From assembly GCA_028386065.3 (NCBI GenBank), contig JAKUCV010002193.1, forward strand, positions 4,084 to 68,083: 64,000 nt of DNA, given 5' to 3'. The position numbers were made by a program, and so were the translations under genes. Of the stretch, positions 48,372-59,733 are shown piece by piece. How positions within the stretch are numbered: the first letter of the stretch is position 1; each line of letters starts with the position of its first letter. The notes beneath the pieces are model-generated. The model saw nothing but the letters and a program-made list of their open reading frames with translations. It did no database searches and was not told the origin of the DNA. This DNA is from Turnera subulata (taxonomy: Eukaryota > Streptophyta > Magnoliopsida > Malpighiales > Passifloraceae).

Positions 48372-49044
48372 GCCATATGGGACTTACTTCATTAGATTAT
48401 AAATATCAGCATATATACAGCTCTTCTGTCCTTTGACTATTAAAATTTCATTAATTAAAATTATCCTCTTTTAGAATATGCCTGATGTCTTGCAACACAT
48501 AATATTATCTTTTTATTCAAATAAATAATTATCTTTCTGATTTTGAACAATACATAACTTTTAGAAAATTTAAATTATGTGTGAAAAGTAACACTTTATG
48601 CTCTTCCTTTATTTTCAAGTTTATCTAAAATAAATATAGATATGGAGATAAATAAATCAAATAATCTTAAAGAATAAAGTAAAAGTTGATAGAGAAACCT
48701 AATTTTTTTTAAAAAAAAATACTTTACTTTAAATAATAATATTTGTAGCAAATTTAAATATTTTGAAAACAGTACGTCACATAATAGATGCATTTCTACA
48801 TTAATAGACTATTCTTCAAACTTTTGAAGCTAGCGATTACAATAAGTATCAGCAGAACTTATTACTTGAAATTACATAATTATGAAATCTACGCTTCCTA
48901 TTATGATTTTTTTTTTCAGCATCAATACTCTACTAATTATTAGCACACAAACTTCTCCATCTAATTAAAGATTACTCAGTCGATCGAATCTTCTTCAATG
49001 ACAAGTGCAACTAATTAAGATCTATCTCGAGGCCTCATCACTAA
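48372..49044. other. 3' flank of BAHD 2 pseudogene
   Basis: AT-rich. From about 48820 it matches the 3' flanks of the other BAHD copies (GCGATTACAATAAGTATCAG, TTAGCACACAAACTTCTCC). Confidence 0.65.
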
Positions 49045-49624
49045 TTAGGGTAAAACACTTGGGTTTGGGGTAGCAAACTCAAGGAATTCAGGATCACGTT
49101 CCAGTATATCCATTTTGGCTTCATCTTTTATCATCCATGCCTCAAGGTCCTCCCCGTTATCTCCTATCTCTTTTAGAATGGTGAGATTAATACAAGCTGA
49201 ACCAACTGAACCATATACACCAGTCCATGTAGGCTTTCCCCATCCAAAAACTAGGGAATCTGCAGCCTCAGATGCAATTTGAGGCCCTCCTTCACCTTCC
49301 AATTTGCTCAAGGTCTCCGGGTTGATATTTGAAATAGTTTCTCTGGTTAAGACAACAAAGTCTCCCAATCCCATCTTGTCTGTATCAGCCAAGTCATTAC
49401 AGATTGCAGGTACCATGACCATTACATTCCCAATACTATCTCTTGGGATTGGAGGGATTGTACGGTGTCGTATGTTTACACTAACGACCGACGCAGATGA
49501 CCTTATCCCTTGAGAATCTGCTGATGATATTTTCATGGCAGCTAAAGACTGTGCTCTCCAAATGAAGGAGGAGACTGCCTCGAAGCGAGATGGATTATCC
49601 ACACGTTCACTCCTTGCCTTTTGC
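49045..49624 (-). pseudogene. BAHD acyltransferase 2, C-terminal half only
   Basis: The region homologous to residues from about 235 to the end of BAHD 4 is present (QKARSERVDNPSRFEAVSS onward to ATPNPSVLP). The N-terminal half with the HxxxD motif is missing and replaced by a LINE fragment at 49625. An in-frame deletion of about 25 codons removes the segment before FGWG, including the Asp of DFGWG (ADSLVFGWGKPTW). The C-terminal frame is otherwise open and close to BAHD 4. It cannot be catalytic without the histidine. Confidence 0.9.
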
Positions 49625-50225
49625 GAGGGGATAGCCACCGGATCAAACCTGCTATGTCGAAATATTATTGATTGCCCCGAAGCTGCTTGTCCTTTATGTA
49701 AGGAGTCAATAGAATCCCGGAACCATCTTTTTCTGCACTGTCGATTCACTTGGATGCTTTGGTCAAAAATTTATTCCTGGTGAGGATTAAGCTGGTGTAT
49801 ATGCCCTCTTGTTTTGAGGATTTTTTCACTCAATGGTTCCGACTGGTGAGATCATCAAGAGCCAAATCTTCTTGGATGATATATAATCTTCTATGTTTCT
49901 GTTTGGACTATCTGGCTTACTCGTAATAAAGTGATTCTTTCAGAATAAGGAGGTGGATTGTGGCCAGGTCTTTGATATTATTTTAGTGAAGGCGGGTGGA
50001 TTAAGCCCAAACAACCTACTTTTCCTTGTAAGTTATCTTTTGTGTGACGGGTGCCTTTCGTTTGCTCTGTTTGTATTTTGATTGTAATTGACTTGTATGG
50101 GATAGGCTCGATAACACTTGTGGTTGTAATCTGCAGGTGATAGTCATCTCCTTGATGACTTTCGCTTTTCTGCAGCTTTTATCAATAATTTCGTTTTCAT
50201 ATAAAAATAAAATTAGGATTTTCTC
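49625..50225 (+). mobile_element. LINE 3' fragment with zinc-binding RT domain
   Basis: The plus strand reads CPLCKESIESRNHLFLHCRF followed by WMLW, the zinc-binding domain near the end of plant non-LTR reverse transcriptases, then a short A-rich end (AAAAATAAAATT). It joins BAHD 2 directly after CTTGCCTTTTGC (49624). The 5' part is missing. BAHD-type upstream sequence resumes near 50226 (GAAGTCAATTGGCTGTG). Confidence 0.8.
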
Positions 50226-50229
50226 AAAG

Positions 50230-50683
50230 TTGAAGTCAATTGGCTGTGTTTCTTCTCCATGTTCTGCATTTATAATTTTTGTGTGCATAATGTAGATGAA
50301 GTGATTGGAGGAATATAGAATTAAACATTATTGATATGATTACATAGTAAACTGCTAGTATAGTTTAAAATATCAAAATTCAAGTCAAATGGCTGCCTCT
50401 TCTCCATGTTCTGCATTGTTAATTTTTGTTCTGTGCATAACGTAGATGAAGTGATTGGAAGAATAAAGAATTAACATTATTGATATGATTACATAGTGAA
50501 CAGCTGGTATAGTTTAAAATATCAAAATTCAAGTCAAATGGCTGCCTCTCTCTTCTCATGTTCTGCATTGTTATTTTTTGTTGTGTGCATAATCTAGATG
50601 AACCGATTAGTGCTGATAGAATAAAGAATTAACATTACTGATGTGATTACACAGTAAACAGTTAGTATAGTTTAAAATACCAT
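50230..50683. repeat. three tandem copies of a 150-bp BAHD upstream unit
   Basis: Copies at about 50230-50378, 50379-50527 and 50528-50683. Each runs from CAAGTCAAATGGCTGCC through ATGTTCTGCATTGTTAATTT and GATGAAGTGATTGG to GTATAGTTTAAAATA. Single units lie upstream of the other BAHD genes. Confidence 0.85.
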
Positions 50684-51093
50684 AGTTTATTTTCCAAATC
50701 AATCAAAGAAAAAATCCATCCATTTTCTACTGAAAATCTTCATCTTCCATCTTCGCCGCCACCACCTCCATCAGTGTATCACTAACACTATTTAGCAAAC
50801 AATGCACCGGCGGTAGATACATTTATACATTAATAGACTATTGTTCAATTTTTTAAAGCAAGCGATTACAACAAGTATCAGCACAACTTACTACTTGAAA
50901 TTACATAATTATGAAATATACTCTTCCTATCATTATTTTTTTTTCCCAATCCATCAATACTATACTAATTATTGGCACACAAACTTCTCCATCTAATTAA
51001 AGGTTGCTTGGTTGAATCTTCTTCAATGAAGCCTGCTACTCCATGATTGACAAGTGCAATTAATTAAGAACTATCTCGAGGCCCCATCACTAA
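50684..51093. other. 3' flank of BAHD 3
   Basis: AT-rich; carries CCATCTTCGCCGCCACCACC (also near 56120 and 44760) and then the BAHD 3' flank. No gene. Confidence 0.6.
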
Positions 51094-52467
51094 TTAGGGT
51101 AAAACACTTGGGTTTGGGGTAGCAAACTCAAGGAATTCAGGATCACGTTCCAGTACATCCATTTTGGCTTCATCTGCTATCATCCATGCCTCAATGTCCT
51201 CCCCGTTATCTCCTATCTCTTTTAGGATGATGAGATTGTTACAGGCTGGACCAACTCCTCCTAATATACCAGTCCATATAGGCTTTCCCCATCCAAAGTC
51301 CAACTCATTGAAACCCATGTGAACCCAACTTGAGAAGACACACAAGTCTAGTGTTTCCTGGGACGTCAATAGTTGCACTACCGGATCTGCAAACTCAGAT
51401 GCAGCACGAGGCCCTCCTTCACCTTCCAGTTTGCTCAAGGTCTCCGGGTTGACATTTGAAATAGCTTCTCTGGTTAAGACAACAAAGTCATCCAATCCCA
51501 TCTTATCTGTGTCACCCAAGTTATTACAAATTGCAGGTGTAGAGATCACAATGTTCCCAATACTATCTCTTGGGAGTGGAGGAGCTGTACGGTGTCGTAT
51601 GTTTACACTCTGGACCGACACAGATGACCTTGGCCTTGGAGAATCTGATGATGATATTTTCATGGCAGCTAAAGACAAGGCTCTCCAAATGAAAGAGGAG
51701 ACTGTCTCGACGCGAGATGGATTATCCACACGTTCACTTCTTGCCTTTTGCCTCAGGGTAGCGATTGCCTTAGCGTAGAAAACATATCTGTTAACAGTAT
51801 ACTTCCTTTCATGGACCAAAACCTTGTCCTGCTTCCATTCCATATCAGTTCGGAATGATGATTCAATGGGAGGAAAACGGGTTGACGCCGCCAAATGGTT
51901 AGGATGTATGTCTCCGCCGGTGGTGGACTGGCCGGCGTGATTGGCTGCGGCCCAAAATTTGAGGAAAACACTTGCGGTGGTTGTATCAATGGACTTGTGG
52001 AGAAAGGACAAACCGACTGCTATCCCCCCACACTCGAAAGTGTTGAGCTGTATAGCTATTTGAGGCGTTGTTTCTACTACTTCTAATAGGGAAGAATATG
52101 GAGGGCGAGGGAGAAACTGGTTTAACTTGTTTATTTGAGGGTGTTGAAGAAATTCAGACAAACGGATATTCACTTTGGTTTCTGTGAAGGAAACACCCTC
52201 CTCGTAGTTGTCTATGTATAAGTTGTCTTTGACTCTTCCACTGAGGAAATAGAAGGTAGATAGGGATTTTGTAAGTGATGTTTTAAGTTGAGCTGAAATT
52301 TCAGATGGAGTTGGATGTGTACCACTAGTTGTTTGGTAAAAAAAGATGATTGGGAAAGTAAATGGGGGTATAAGTTGGTCCAAAGCAGATAGCTTGAATG
52401 GTTTTTGTTGGTGGACACCCAGGGAAGAGGGCTTGATGAATTCACCTGAAACGAATTGAACCTCCAT
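51094..52467 (-). CDS. BAHD acyltransferase 3 (vinorine-synthase-like), intact
   Basis: A single-exon gene of 457 residues starting MEVQFVSGEF at 52467. HxxxD is HKSID, and DFGWG is present in FNELDFGWGKPIW. It differs from BAHD 1 and 4 in blocks: QIAIQLNTFECGG, ESSFRTDMEWKQDKVLVHER and LTSQETLDLCVFSSWVHMG. Those blocks are shared with BAHD 5, so 3 and 5 are the closest pair. Cytosolic acyl-CoA-dependent transfer is expected; the acceptor is unknown. An LINE-derived insertion of 141 bp lies about 120 bp upstream of the ATG. Confidence 0.93.
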   Translation of the reverse strand: MEVQFVSGEFIKPSSLGVHQQKPFKLSALDQLIPPFTFPIIFFYQTTSGTHPTPSEISAQLKTSLTKSLSTFYFLSGRVKDNLYIDNYEEGVSFTETKVNIRLSEFLQHPQINKLNQFLPRPPYSSLLEVVETTPQIAIQLNTFECGGIAVGLSFLHKSIDTTTASVFLKFWAAANHAGQSTTGGDIHPNHLAASTRFPPIESSFRTDMEWKQDKVLVHERKYTVNRYVFYAKAIATLRQKARSERVDNPSRVETVSSFIWRALSLAAMKISSSDSPRPRSSVSVQSVNIRHRTAPPLPRDSIGNIVISTPAICNNLGDTDKMGLDDFVVLTREAISNVNPETLSKLEGEGGPRAASEFADPVVQLLTSQETLDLCVFSSWVHMGFNELDFGWGKPIWTGILGGVGPACNNLIILKEIGDNGEDIEAWMIADEAKMDVLERDPEFLEFATPNPSVLP

Positions 52468-52549
52468 GTTTATATTCAAGATGTTTGCCCTTAAAGCTAG
52501 ATCACTGATTTGTGGTTCGCTAGCTACTTCTCTATACTAGGTAATGCTT

Positions 52550-52557
52550 CTTATATA
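52550..52557 (-). promoter_or_regulatory. TATA box of BAHD 3
   Basis: CCCCGTATATAAGAAGC on the minus strand about 85 bp before the ATG, conserved with other copies. Confidence 0.6.
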
Positions 52558-52583
52558 CGGGGATTTGCATTAATTTATGACAT

Positions 52584-52724
52584 TTTTTTATTTTTTTTTA
52601 TGCAACATGTCCATGCTGCATCCTTAAGTTCTTCCATAGACACTGCACACTCTAACTCTAAGGATGCTGCCGTCTCACTATCAAGGGTCCGGAAAGGAAG
52701 ATTTCCAAGGCCAGGCCTCTGAAG
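52584..52724 (-). mobile_element. 141-bp LINE pol fragment with poly(A) and TSD, upstream of BAHD 3
   Basis: Flanked by TAATTTATGACAT on both sides (52571-52583, 52725-52737). On the minus strand it encodes RPGLGNLPFRTLDSETAASL and SMEELKDAAWTCC, resembling the segment just before the RT core of plant LINEs, then ends in an A-rich tail (AAAAAAAATAAAAAAATG). An identical arrangement lies upstream of BAHD 5, whereas BAHD 1 and 4 lack it. Confidence 0.8.
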
Positions 52725-52739
52725 TAATTTATGACATAT

Positions 52740-53237
52740 TGTTTGTCCTTTAATTAGAATCACCTGAGAGGATTCAGCGATGGCTGCATTAATTTATGAC
52801 ATGTCCTTTCAAGTCAATTGGCTGTGTTTTCTTCTGGATCTCCATCTGCATTTATAATTTTTCTTGCGTTTCTGGGGCCCAATTAGCACTACCTGAAAAA
52901 TTCAAGTCAAATGCTGCATTGTTAATTTTTGTATGCATGCATAATGCAGATATGAAGTGATTTCTAGAATAAAAAATTAACATTAATATTGATAGTGAAC
53001 AGTTCCTATTATGATCTTTTTTGAAGCAAGCGATTATAATAAGTATCAGCACAACTTATTACTTGAAATTACATTATGATCTTTTTTTTTCATCATCAAT
53101 ACTCTACTAATTATTAGCACACAAACTTCTCCATCTAATTAAATTAAGGTTGCTTGGTTGAATCTTCTTCAATGCAGCCTCCTACTCCATCATTACAAGC
53201 GCAATTAATTAAGAGCAATCTCGAGGCCCATCACTAA
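52740..53237. other. spacer between BAHD 3 and BAHD 4
   Basis: No gene. It is nearly the same as 63330-63880, showing a duplication that spans a BAHD upstream region and the 3' flank of the next copy. Confidence 0.75.
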
Positions 53238-54611
53238 TTAGGGCAAAACACTTGGGTTTGGGGTAGCAACCTCAAGGAATTCAGGATCACGTTCCAGTAT
53301 ATCCATTTTGGCTTCATCTCTTATCATCCATGCCTCAAGGTCCTCCCCGTTATCTCCTATCTCTTTTAGAATGGTGAGATTAAGACAAGCCGGACCAACT
53401 GACCCGTACACACCAGTCCATATAGGCTTTCCCCATCCAAAGTCCAACTCATTGTAACCAACGTGAACCCAACTTGACATGAAAGACACGTCCACTGTTT
53501 CCTTGGTTAATAGTTGCACTAGGGAATCTGCAGCCTCAGATGCAGCACGAGGCGCCCCTTCACCTTCCAATTTGCTCATGCTCTCCGGGTTGATATTTGA
53601 AATAGTTTCTCTAGTTAAGACAACAAGGTCTCCCAATCCCATTTTATCGGTATCAGCCAAGTCATTACAGATTGCAGGTACCATGACCATAACATTCCCA
53701 ATACTATCTCTTGGGAATGGAGGAGCTGTACGGTGTCGTATGTTTACACTAACGACCAACGCAGATGACCTTATCCCTTGAGAATCTGATGATGATGTTT
53801 TCATGGCAGCTAAAGAATGGGCTCTCCAAATGAAGGAGGAGACTGCCTCGAAGCGAGATGGATTATCCACACGCTCACTTCTTGCCTTTTGCCTTAGGGC
53901 AGCGATTGCCTTAGCGTAAAAAACATATCTCTTAACAGCGTACTTCCCCTCACGTAAACAACTCTTATCCAGCTTCGCTTCCATATCAGCTCGCAATGAT
54001 GATTCAATGGGAGGAAAACGGGACGATGCCTCCAAAAGGTTAGGATGTATTACTCCGCCGCCGGTGGTGGACTCGCCGGCGTGATTGGCTGCGGCCCAGT
54101 ATTTGAGGAAAACACTTGCGGTGGTTGCGTCAACGAACTTGTGAAAAAAGGACAAACCGACTGCTATCCCGCCACACTCGAATGTGTTGAGCTGTACACC
54201 TATTAGCGGTGTTGTTTCTATTACTTCTGATATGTAAGAATATGGAGGGAGAGGGAGAAACTGGTTTAACTTGTCTATTTGAGGATATTGGAGAAATTCA
54301 GACAAACGGATATTTACTTTGGTTTCTGTGAAGGGAACACCCTCCTCGTAGCTGTCTATATATAAGTTGTCTTTTACTCTTCCACTCAGGAAGTAGAAGG
54401 TAGATAGGGTTTTTGAGAGTGATATTTTAAGTTGAGCTGAAATTTCAGCTGGAGTTGGATTTGTACCGCTAGTTATTTGGTAAAAAAGGATGACTGGGAA
54501 AGTATGTGGGGGTACAAGTTGGTCCAAAACGGATAGCTTGAATGGTTTTGGATGGTGGACACCCAGGGAAGAGGGCTTGATGATTTCACCTGAAACAAAT
54601 TGGACCTCCAT
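53238..54611 (-). CDS. BAHD acyltransferase 4 (vinorine-synthase-like), intact
   Basis: A single-exon gene of 457 residues starting MEVQFVSGEIIKPSS. HxxxD is HKFVD, followed by ATTASVF; DFGWG is present. It has an extra Gly-Val in GGGVIHPN and shares QLLTKETVDVSFMSSWVHVG with BAHD 1. The C-terminal half is very close to the BAHD 2 pseudogene (SSDSQGIRSSALVVSVNIRH), which suggests BAHD 2 came from this lineage. Acyl-CoA-dependent transfer in the cytosol is expected from the family; the substrate is not readable. Confidence 0.93.
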   Translation of the reverse strand: MEVQFVSGEIIKPSSLGVHHPKPFKLSVLDQLVPPHTFPVILFYQITSGTNPTPAEISAQLKISLSKTLSTFYFLSGRVKDNLYIDSYEEGVPFTETKVNIRLSEFLQYPQIDKLNQFLPLPPYSYISEVIETTPLIGVQLNTFECGGIAVGLSFFHKFVDATTASVFLKYWAAANHAGESTTGGGVIHPNLLEASSRFPPIESSLRADMEAKLDKSCLREGKYAVKRYVFYAKAIAALRQKARSERVDNPSRFEAVSSFIWRAHSLAAMKTSSSDSQGIRSSALVVSVNIRHRTAPPFPRDSIGNVMVMVPAICNDLADTDKMGLGDLVVLTRETISNINPESMSKLEGEGAPRAASEAADSLVQLLTKETVDVSFMSSWVHVGYNELDFGWGKPIWTGVYGSVGPACLNLTILKEIGDNGEDLEAWMIRDEAKMDILERDPEFLEVATPNPSVLP

Positions 54612-54725
54612 GCGTATATATTCAAGATGTTTGCCTTTGAATTTGATACTGGAGAATGCCTTAGCTAGATCACTGGTTTAATTTGGGGGTTGCTAGCTAC
54701 TTCTGATCTATACTAGCTAATGCTT

Positions 54726-54733
54726 CTTATATA
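54726..54733 (-). promoter_or_regulatory. TATA box of BAHD 4
   Basis: CCCCGTATATAAGAAGC on the minus strand about 115 bp before the ATG. Confidence 0.6.
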
Positions 54734-54864
54734 CGGGGAGTTTGCATTAATTTATGACATATTGTTTGTCCTTTAATTAGAATCACCTGGAAGATTCAGC
54801 AATGGCTGCATTAATTTAGGACACATGTCTTTTGGACTGTAATTAGTGGAGACTCAAGTCAATT

Positions 54865-55315
54865 GTCTGTGTTTCTTCTAGAACTTCATGTTCTGCAATT
54901 ATAATTTTTCTCGAGTTTCTAGGCCCTAATTAGCACCACCTGTAAAATTCAAGTCAAATGGCTGCCTTAATTTTCCATGTTCTGCATTTTTTAATTTTTG
55001 TTGCGTGCATAATGTAGATGAAGTGGTATAATAATAAATTAACATTATTGATAATGAACAGTTAGTATATTTAAAAATATAAATGTATGAATAGTTTCTT
55101 CTAGAACTTAATGTTCTGCAATTATAATTTTTCTCGAGTTTCTAGGCCCTAATTAGCACCACCTGTAAAATTTCAAGTCAAATGGCTGCCTCTATTTTCC
55201 ATGTTCTGCATTTTTAAATTTTTGTTGCGTGCATAATGTAGATGAAGTGGTATAATAAAGAATTAGCATTATTGATAATGAACAGTCAGTATATTTTAAA
55301 ATATAAATGTATGAA
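54865..55315. repeat. two tandem copies of a 220-bp BAHD 4 upstream unit
   Basis: The segment from TTTCTTCTAGAACTTCATG to AACAGTTAGTATAT (54871-55080) is repeated at 55096-55305 with few differences. It contains TTCTCGAGTTTCTAGGCCC, the GCACCACCTG box and the GCATAATGTAGATGAAGTG block. Confidence 0.85.
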
Positions 55316-56515
55316 TATTATATTAGTTCCCATTTCAACAAAGGTGGAAAATAGAGCACCATGGTATTTATTTATGCTCGTTAGCTAGCGAAAAGCTATT
55401 TGGAAGCTATCACCTCTTGTTATGGTATCCTGGGGATCACTTTTAAGTGTCTTGAATTTCTCTTCGTTTGATTGTTAAATGATATCTGTTGGGAAAACTT
55501 GAAAGATTCGTGAAATAAAGTAAGGAAAAAATGGTACACAAATTTGACGTGATTCGCGAATGTAAAACATGTCCTTATATACACACACACTTAGGTTGGC
55601 AAAACTATTTTGCTATGCAAGCTAAGTTCACACTTCCATTTTTACTATTGGCATAAACCCAATTTGGCCCCTTGTGTTTAGTCCTTTGGTCAATTTAGTA
55701 CGTATTCCTGTCAATTTTGGTCACTGTCTGTTTATTTTGGTCAGTTGAGTCTCTGTTTTAAAATTTTGGTCAATTTGTCAACTGAATAGCTGGTTGACCA
55801 GATACACTATATTGTGACACCAATCCCCCTATTAACACTTATACAGCTAATGCACTAATACCAAACGGCTAAACGGATTCAAATTATTTTTTTGGATACA
55901 GATTTTTTTAATAAATAACCCATCCCGCCGCCACTAGTCTTTTGTTTATTTTCCCTTGTTTTTTTAATTTTTTATTTTCCTTTTTGTGAAATTTATTTTT
56001 TACTTTTTATTTCCCAAACACAGCCGACAGCCCCACCTACTCCACCTTCAGTTTTCCCATAGTTTATTTTCCAAATCAATCAAAAAAAAAATCCCATTAA
56101 TTTTCTACTGAAAATCTTCAACTTCCATCTTCGCCGCCATCACCTCCATCAGCGTTCACTAACATTGTTAATTTCTAGTGATTAACTTCACAGGATGGAT
56201 TAATTATTTAGCAAACAAAGCACTGGCGGTGGTAGATACATTTCTACATTAATACACTATTCTTCAAATTTTTCAAGCAAGCGATTACAATAAGTATCAG
56301 CACAACTTACTGCTTGAAATTACATAATTATGAAATATACTCTTCCTATTATGAATTTTTTTCCCAATTAATTCATCAATACTCTACTAATTATTGCCAT
56401 ACAAACTTCTCCATCTAATTAAAGGCTGCTTAGTCGAAACTTCTCCAATGAAGCCTCCTACACCATGATTGACAAGTGCAATTAATTAAGATCTATCTCG
56501 AGGCCCCATCACTAA
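55316..56515. other. BAHD 4 upstream / BAHD 5 downstream spacer
   Basis: No gene. 55320-56120 matches 43880-44770 upstream of BAHD 1, and 56220-56515 matches the common BAHD 3' flank. Confidence 0.7.
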
Positions 56516-57796
56516 CTATGGTAAAACACTTGGGTTTGGGGTACCAAACTCAAGGAATTCAGGATCACGTTCCCGTACATCCATTTTGGCTTCATCTATT
56601 ATCATCCATGCCTCAATGTCCTCCCCGTTATCTCCTTTCTCTTTTAGAATGGTGAGATTATTGCAAGCCGGACCAACTGAACCATATACACCAGTCCATA
56701 TAGGCTTTCCCCATCCAAAGTCCAACTCATTGAAACCCATGTGAACCCAACTTGAGAAGACACACAAGTCTAGTGTTTCCTGGGACGACAATATTTGAAC
56801 TAGGGAACCTGCAAACTCAGATGCAGCACGAAACCCTCCTTCACCTTCCAATTTGCTCAAGCTCTTCGGGTAGACATTTGAAATAGCTTCTCTGGTTAAG
56901 ACAACAAAGTCATCTAATCCCATCTTATCTGTGTCACCCAAGTTATTACAAATTGCAGGTGTAGAGATCACAATGTTCCCAATACTATCTCTTGGGAGTG
57001 GAGGAGCTGTACGGTGTCATATGTTTACACTCTGGACCGACACAGATGACCTTGGCCTTGGAGAATCTGATGATGATATTTTCATGGCAGCTAAAGACAA
57101 GGCTCTCCAAATGAAAGAGGAGACTGTCTCGACGCGAGATGGATTATCCACACGTTCACTTCTTGCCTTTTGCCTCAGGGTAGTGATTGCCTTAGCGTAG
57201 AAAACATATTTGTTAACAGTATACTTCCATTCATGGACCAAAACCTTGTCCTGCATCCATTCCATATCAGTTCGGAATGATGATTCAATGGGAAGAAAAC
57301 GGGTTGACGCCACCAAATGGTTAGGATGTATGTCTCCGCAGGTGGTCGACTCGCCGGCGTGATTGGCTGCGGCCCAAAATTCGAGGAAAACACTTGCGGT
57401 GGTTGTATCAATGCACTTGTGGAGAAAGGACAAACCGAATGCTATCCCGCCACACTCGAAAGTGTTGAGCTATATAGCTATTTGAGGTGTTGTTTCTACT
57501 ACTTCAAATAGGAAAGAATATGGAGGGCGAGGGAGAAACTGGTTTAACTTGTTTATTTGAGGGTGTTGAAGAAATTCAGACAAACGGATATTCACTTTGG
57601 TTTCTGTGAAGGAAACACCCTCCTCGTAGTTGTCTATGTATAAGTTGTCTTTGACTCTTCCACTGAGGAAATAGAAGGTAGATAGGGATTTTGTAAGTGA
57701 TGCTTTAAGTTGAGCTAAAATTTCAGCTGGAGTTGGATGAGTACCACTAGTTGTTTGGTAAAAAAGGATGATTGGGAAAGTAAATGGGGGTATAAG

Positions 57797-57951
57797 TAAT
57801 AGGGATAAGGATTAGCCAGTTTTGGTAGATAGGTTTCTAATCTCTAACTTGTGATAGAATCCTTGTAACTATATACCAAGTACTTATCTGCTAACATTAA
57901 TATAAGCACATCAGGCTTGCTGAATAAGGCATCCTGGTATTCATCCTTTCA
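57797..57951 (+). repeat. 5' LTR of the copia element in BAHD 5
   Basis: 155 bp, begins TAATAGGGATAAGG, ends CATCCTTTCA; differs from the 3' LTR at three positions. Confidence 0.9.
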
Positions 57952-58005
57952 TGGTAGCGGAACGGGTGCTCTTCCTTTGAAATTTTTCTCTCCAAACCAA
58001 ATCCT

Positions 58006-59733
58006 ATGCAACCAACTTTTCCTTTTACCATGTCCTCTTCGCCATCCTCCTCTTCTGCAACCTCTTCTTCTATATTATCTGGATCGAGTGCATCCTCCTC
58101 TTCCATTTTTGCTGCTTTTGCACCCTCATCATTCTCTACGCATTCTATTTTCTCTGTTGGTAATATACGGAACTATGTTCCTACTATCCTTGATTTCAGT
58201 AATTTTTTGGTATGGCAGAGTCTCCTTTACACTATATTTCAGAGTCATCAGGTGTTAGATCATATAGACGGAACCGGTACCCCACGAGATCCCTTCCTAC
58301 CCTCTACAGAACCGAATTCACCACCCTCCCCAAATCCCCTTTACACCCAATGGTGTCAGATTGACAACACACTTGTTACGTGGATTTATGCCACAATAAA
58401 TCCTGATATACTAAATCACATTGTGCGTCCAGGTTCGTTCCCTACTGCGCGAGAAGTCTGGTTGTTCATTGAACAGCTCTTCCATGACCAGGTTCAAGCC
58501 CGTTATATGGAGTATCGCACTGCCTTTGTGACTTCCAAAAAAGGATCCAAAACCATGTCTGAATATCTTTATTCTGTCCGACGCATTGCCGACAATCTTG
58601 AGTTTATAGGGCGTCGTCTTAGTGATGATGATATCATCATGCAGATCCTTGATGTACTCCCTGATGATTACAATGACTTAGTTACTCTTCTTACCTCCAA
58701 ATCACCCCTACCTTCTTTCTATGAGCTCCGATCGATGTTGTTGGCTCAAGAAACCCGCAAAAGTAAGTCCTCTTCTTCCTCTGATTTTTCACAAGCTCTT
58801 TTCACCAATACTCGTGGCCATGGCGGCCGTGGTGGCAATAATTCTACCCGCCCACCATGGACACCTTCTCCTAACTATAAACAGTCTTTTAATGGCAATC
58901 GCTCTGCTACACCTTCCAAAAATTCTGGTTATCATTCCCAGACCTCTTCCCCATCCTTCAATTCCAAACCGCAACGATCTTCATCCTCCTCTTCTGTGCT
59001 AGGCGCTCCTCTTGTCAAGTGTCAGCTTTGTGATGGTTTCAATCACACTGCTAAGCACTGCCCACATCGCACTTTTGCAGGTGTTCATGAGCAACAGCAA
59101 CCCACTTGGTTCGCCGACACTGGTGCAACAAGCCAAATGACGAATTCCACTTCCTCCCTTGATTCATTTATTGAATATTCAGGCACAGATTCGGTTCAAA
59201 TAGGCGATGGTACGACTCTTGCCATCACTCACATTGGTTCTAAGACTCTTTATGTGGGCTCTTCTTCTTTTTTACTTCGTGATGTCCTTGTTGTTCCTCG
59301 TCTCACTAGGAATCTTATTTCAATCAAACGCTTAGCATATGATAATTCGTGTTCTGTTGTGTTTGATTATCTTGGTTTTTCTATGAAGGGTCCTCATTTT
59401 CCCAAACCGATTCGGTGCAATGATCGAAGCTCTCTCTATTCCATCACTGTTGCCGATTGTGCTCCAAATTCATCCAACCATGCTCTTCTCCATACTCGTG
59501 TTCCTAGCTCAGTTTGGCATCGTCGTCTATGTCACCCGGGTGTTCCTGTCATGCGTCATTTTCATTTACAATTTCCTGCTTTATGCTCTTCATTCAATAA
59601 AGATTTGTTTTGTCATGCTTGCCAGCTTGGCAAACAAACACATTTTTTTTTTGATGCTAACGATTACTCTTTATTGAAAAAGATAAAGAACCAAATTTAC
59701 ATTTGGTGGTACACAGGCGCCAACTATACATGA
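58006..59733 (+). pseudogene. copia gag, protease and integrase zinc-binding region
   Basis: A 575-codon frame starting MQPTFPFTMSSS. A UBN2-type gag domain covers residues about 60-250 (SFPTAREVWLFIEQLF, LSDDDIIMQILDVLPDDYND). The CCHC zinc knuckle is CQLCDGFNHTAKHC near residue 345. Protease has the intact ADTGATSQM motif near residue 370. The pre-integrase HHCC region (VWHRRLCHPG, FCHACQLGKQTH) follows. The true frame is left at the LINE insertion near 59645, and the last residues are from that insertion. Gag, knuckle and protease appear intact. Confidence 0.88.

Noticed and set aside
52467..52479. BAHD start four codons upstream (MNIN/MNIY)
   Set aside because: That codon is TTG, not ATG; the true first ATG is MEVQFV, as in BAHD 4.
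58789..58974. Minus-strand frames over the copia gag
   Set aside because: Shadows of the plus-strand gag reading frame.
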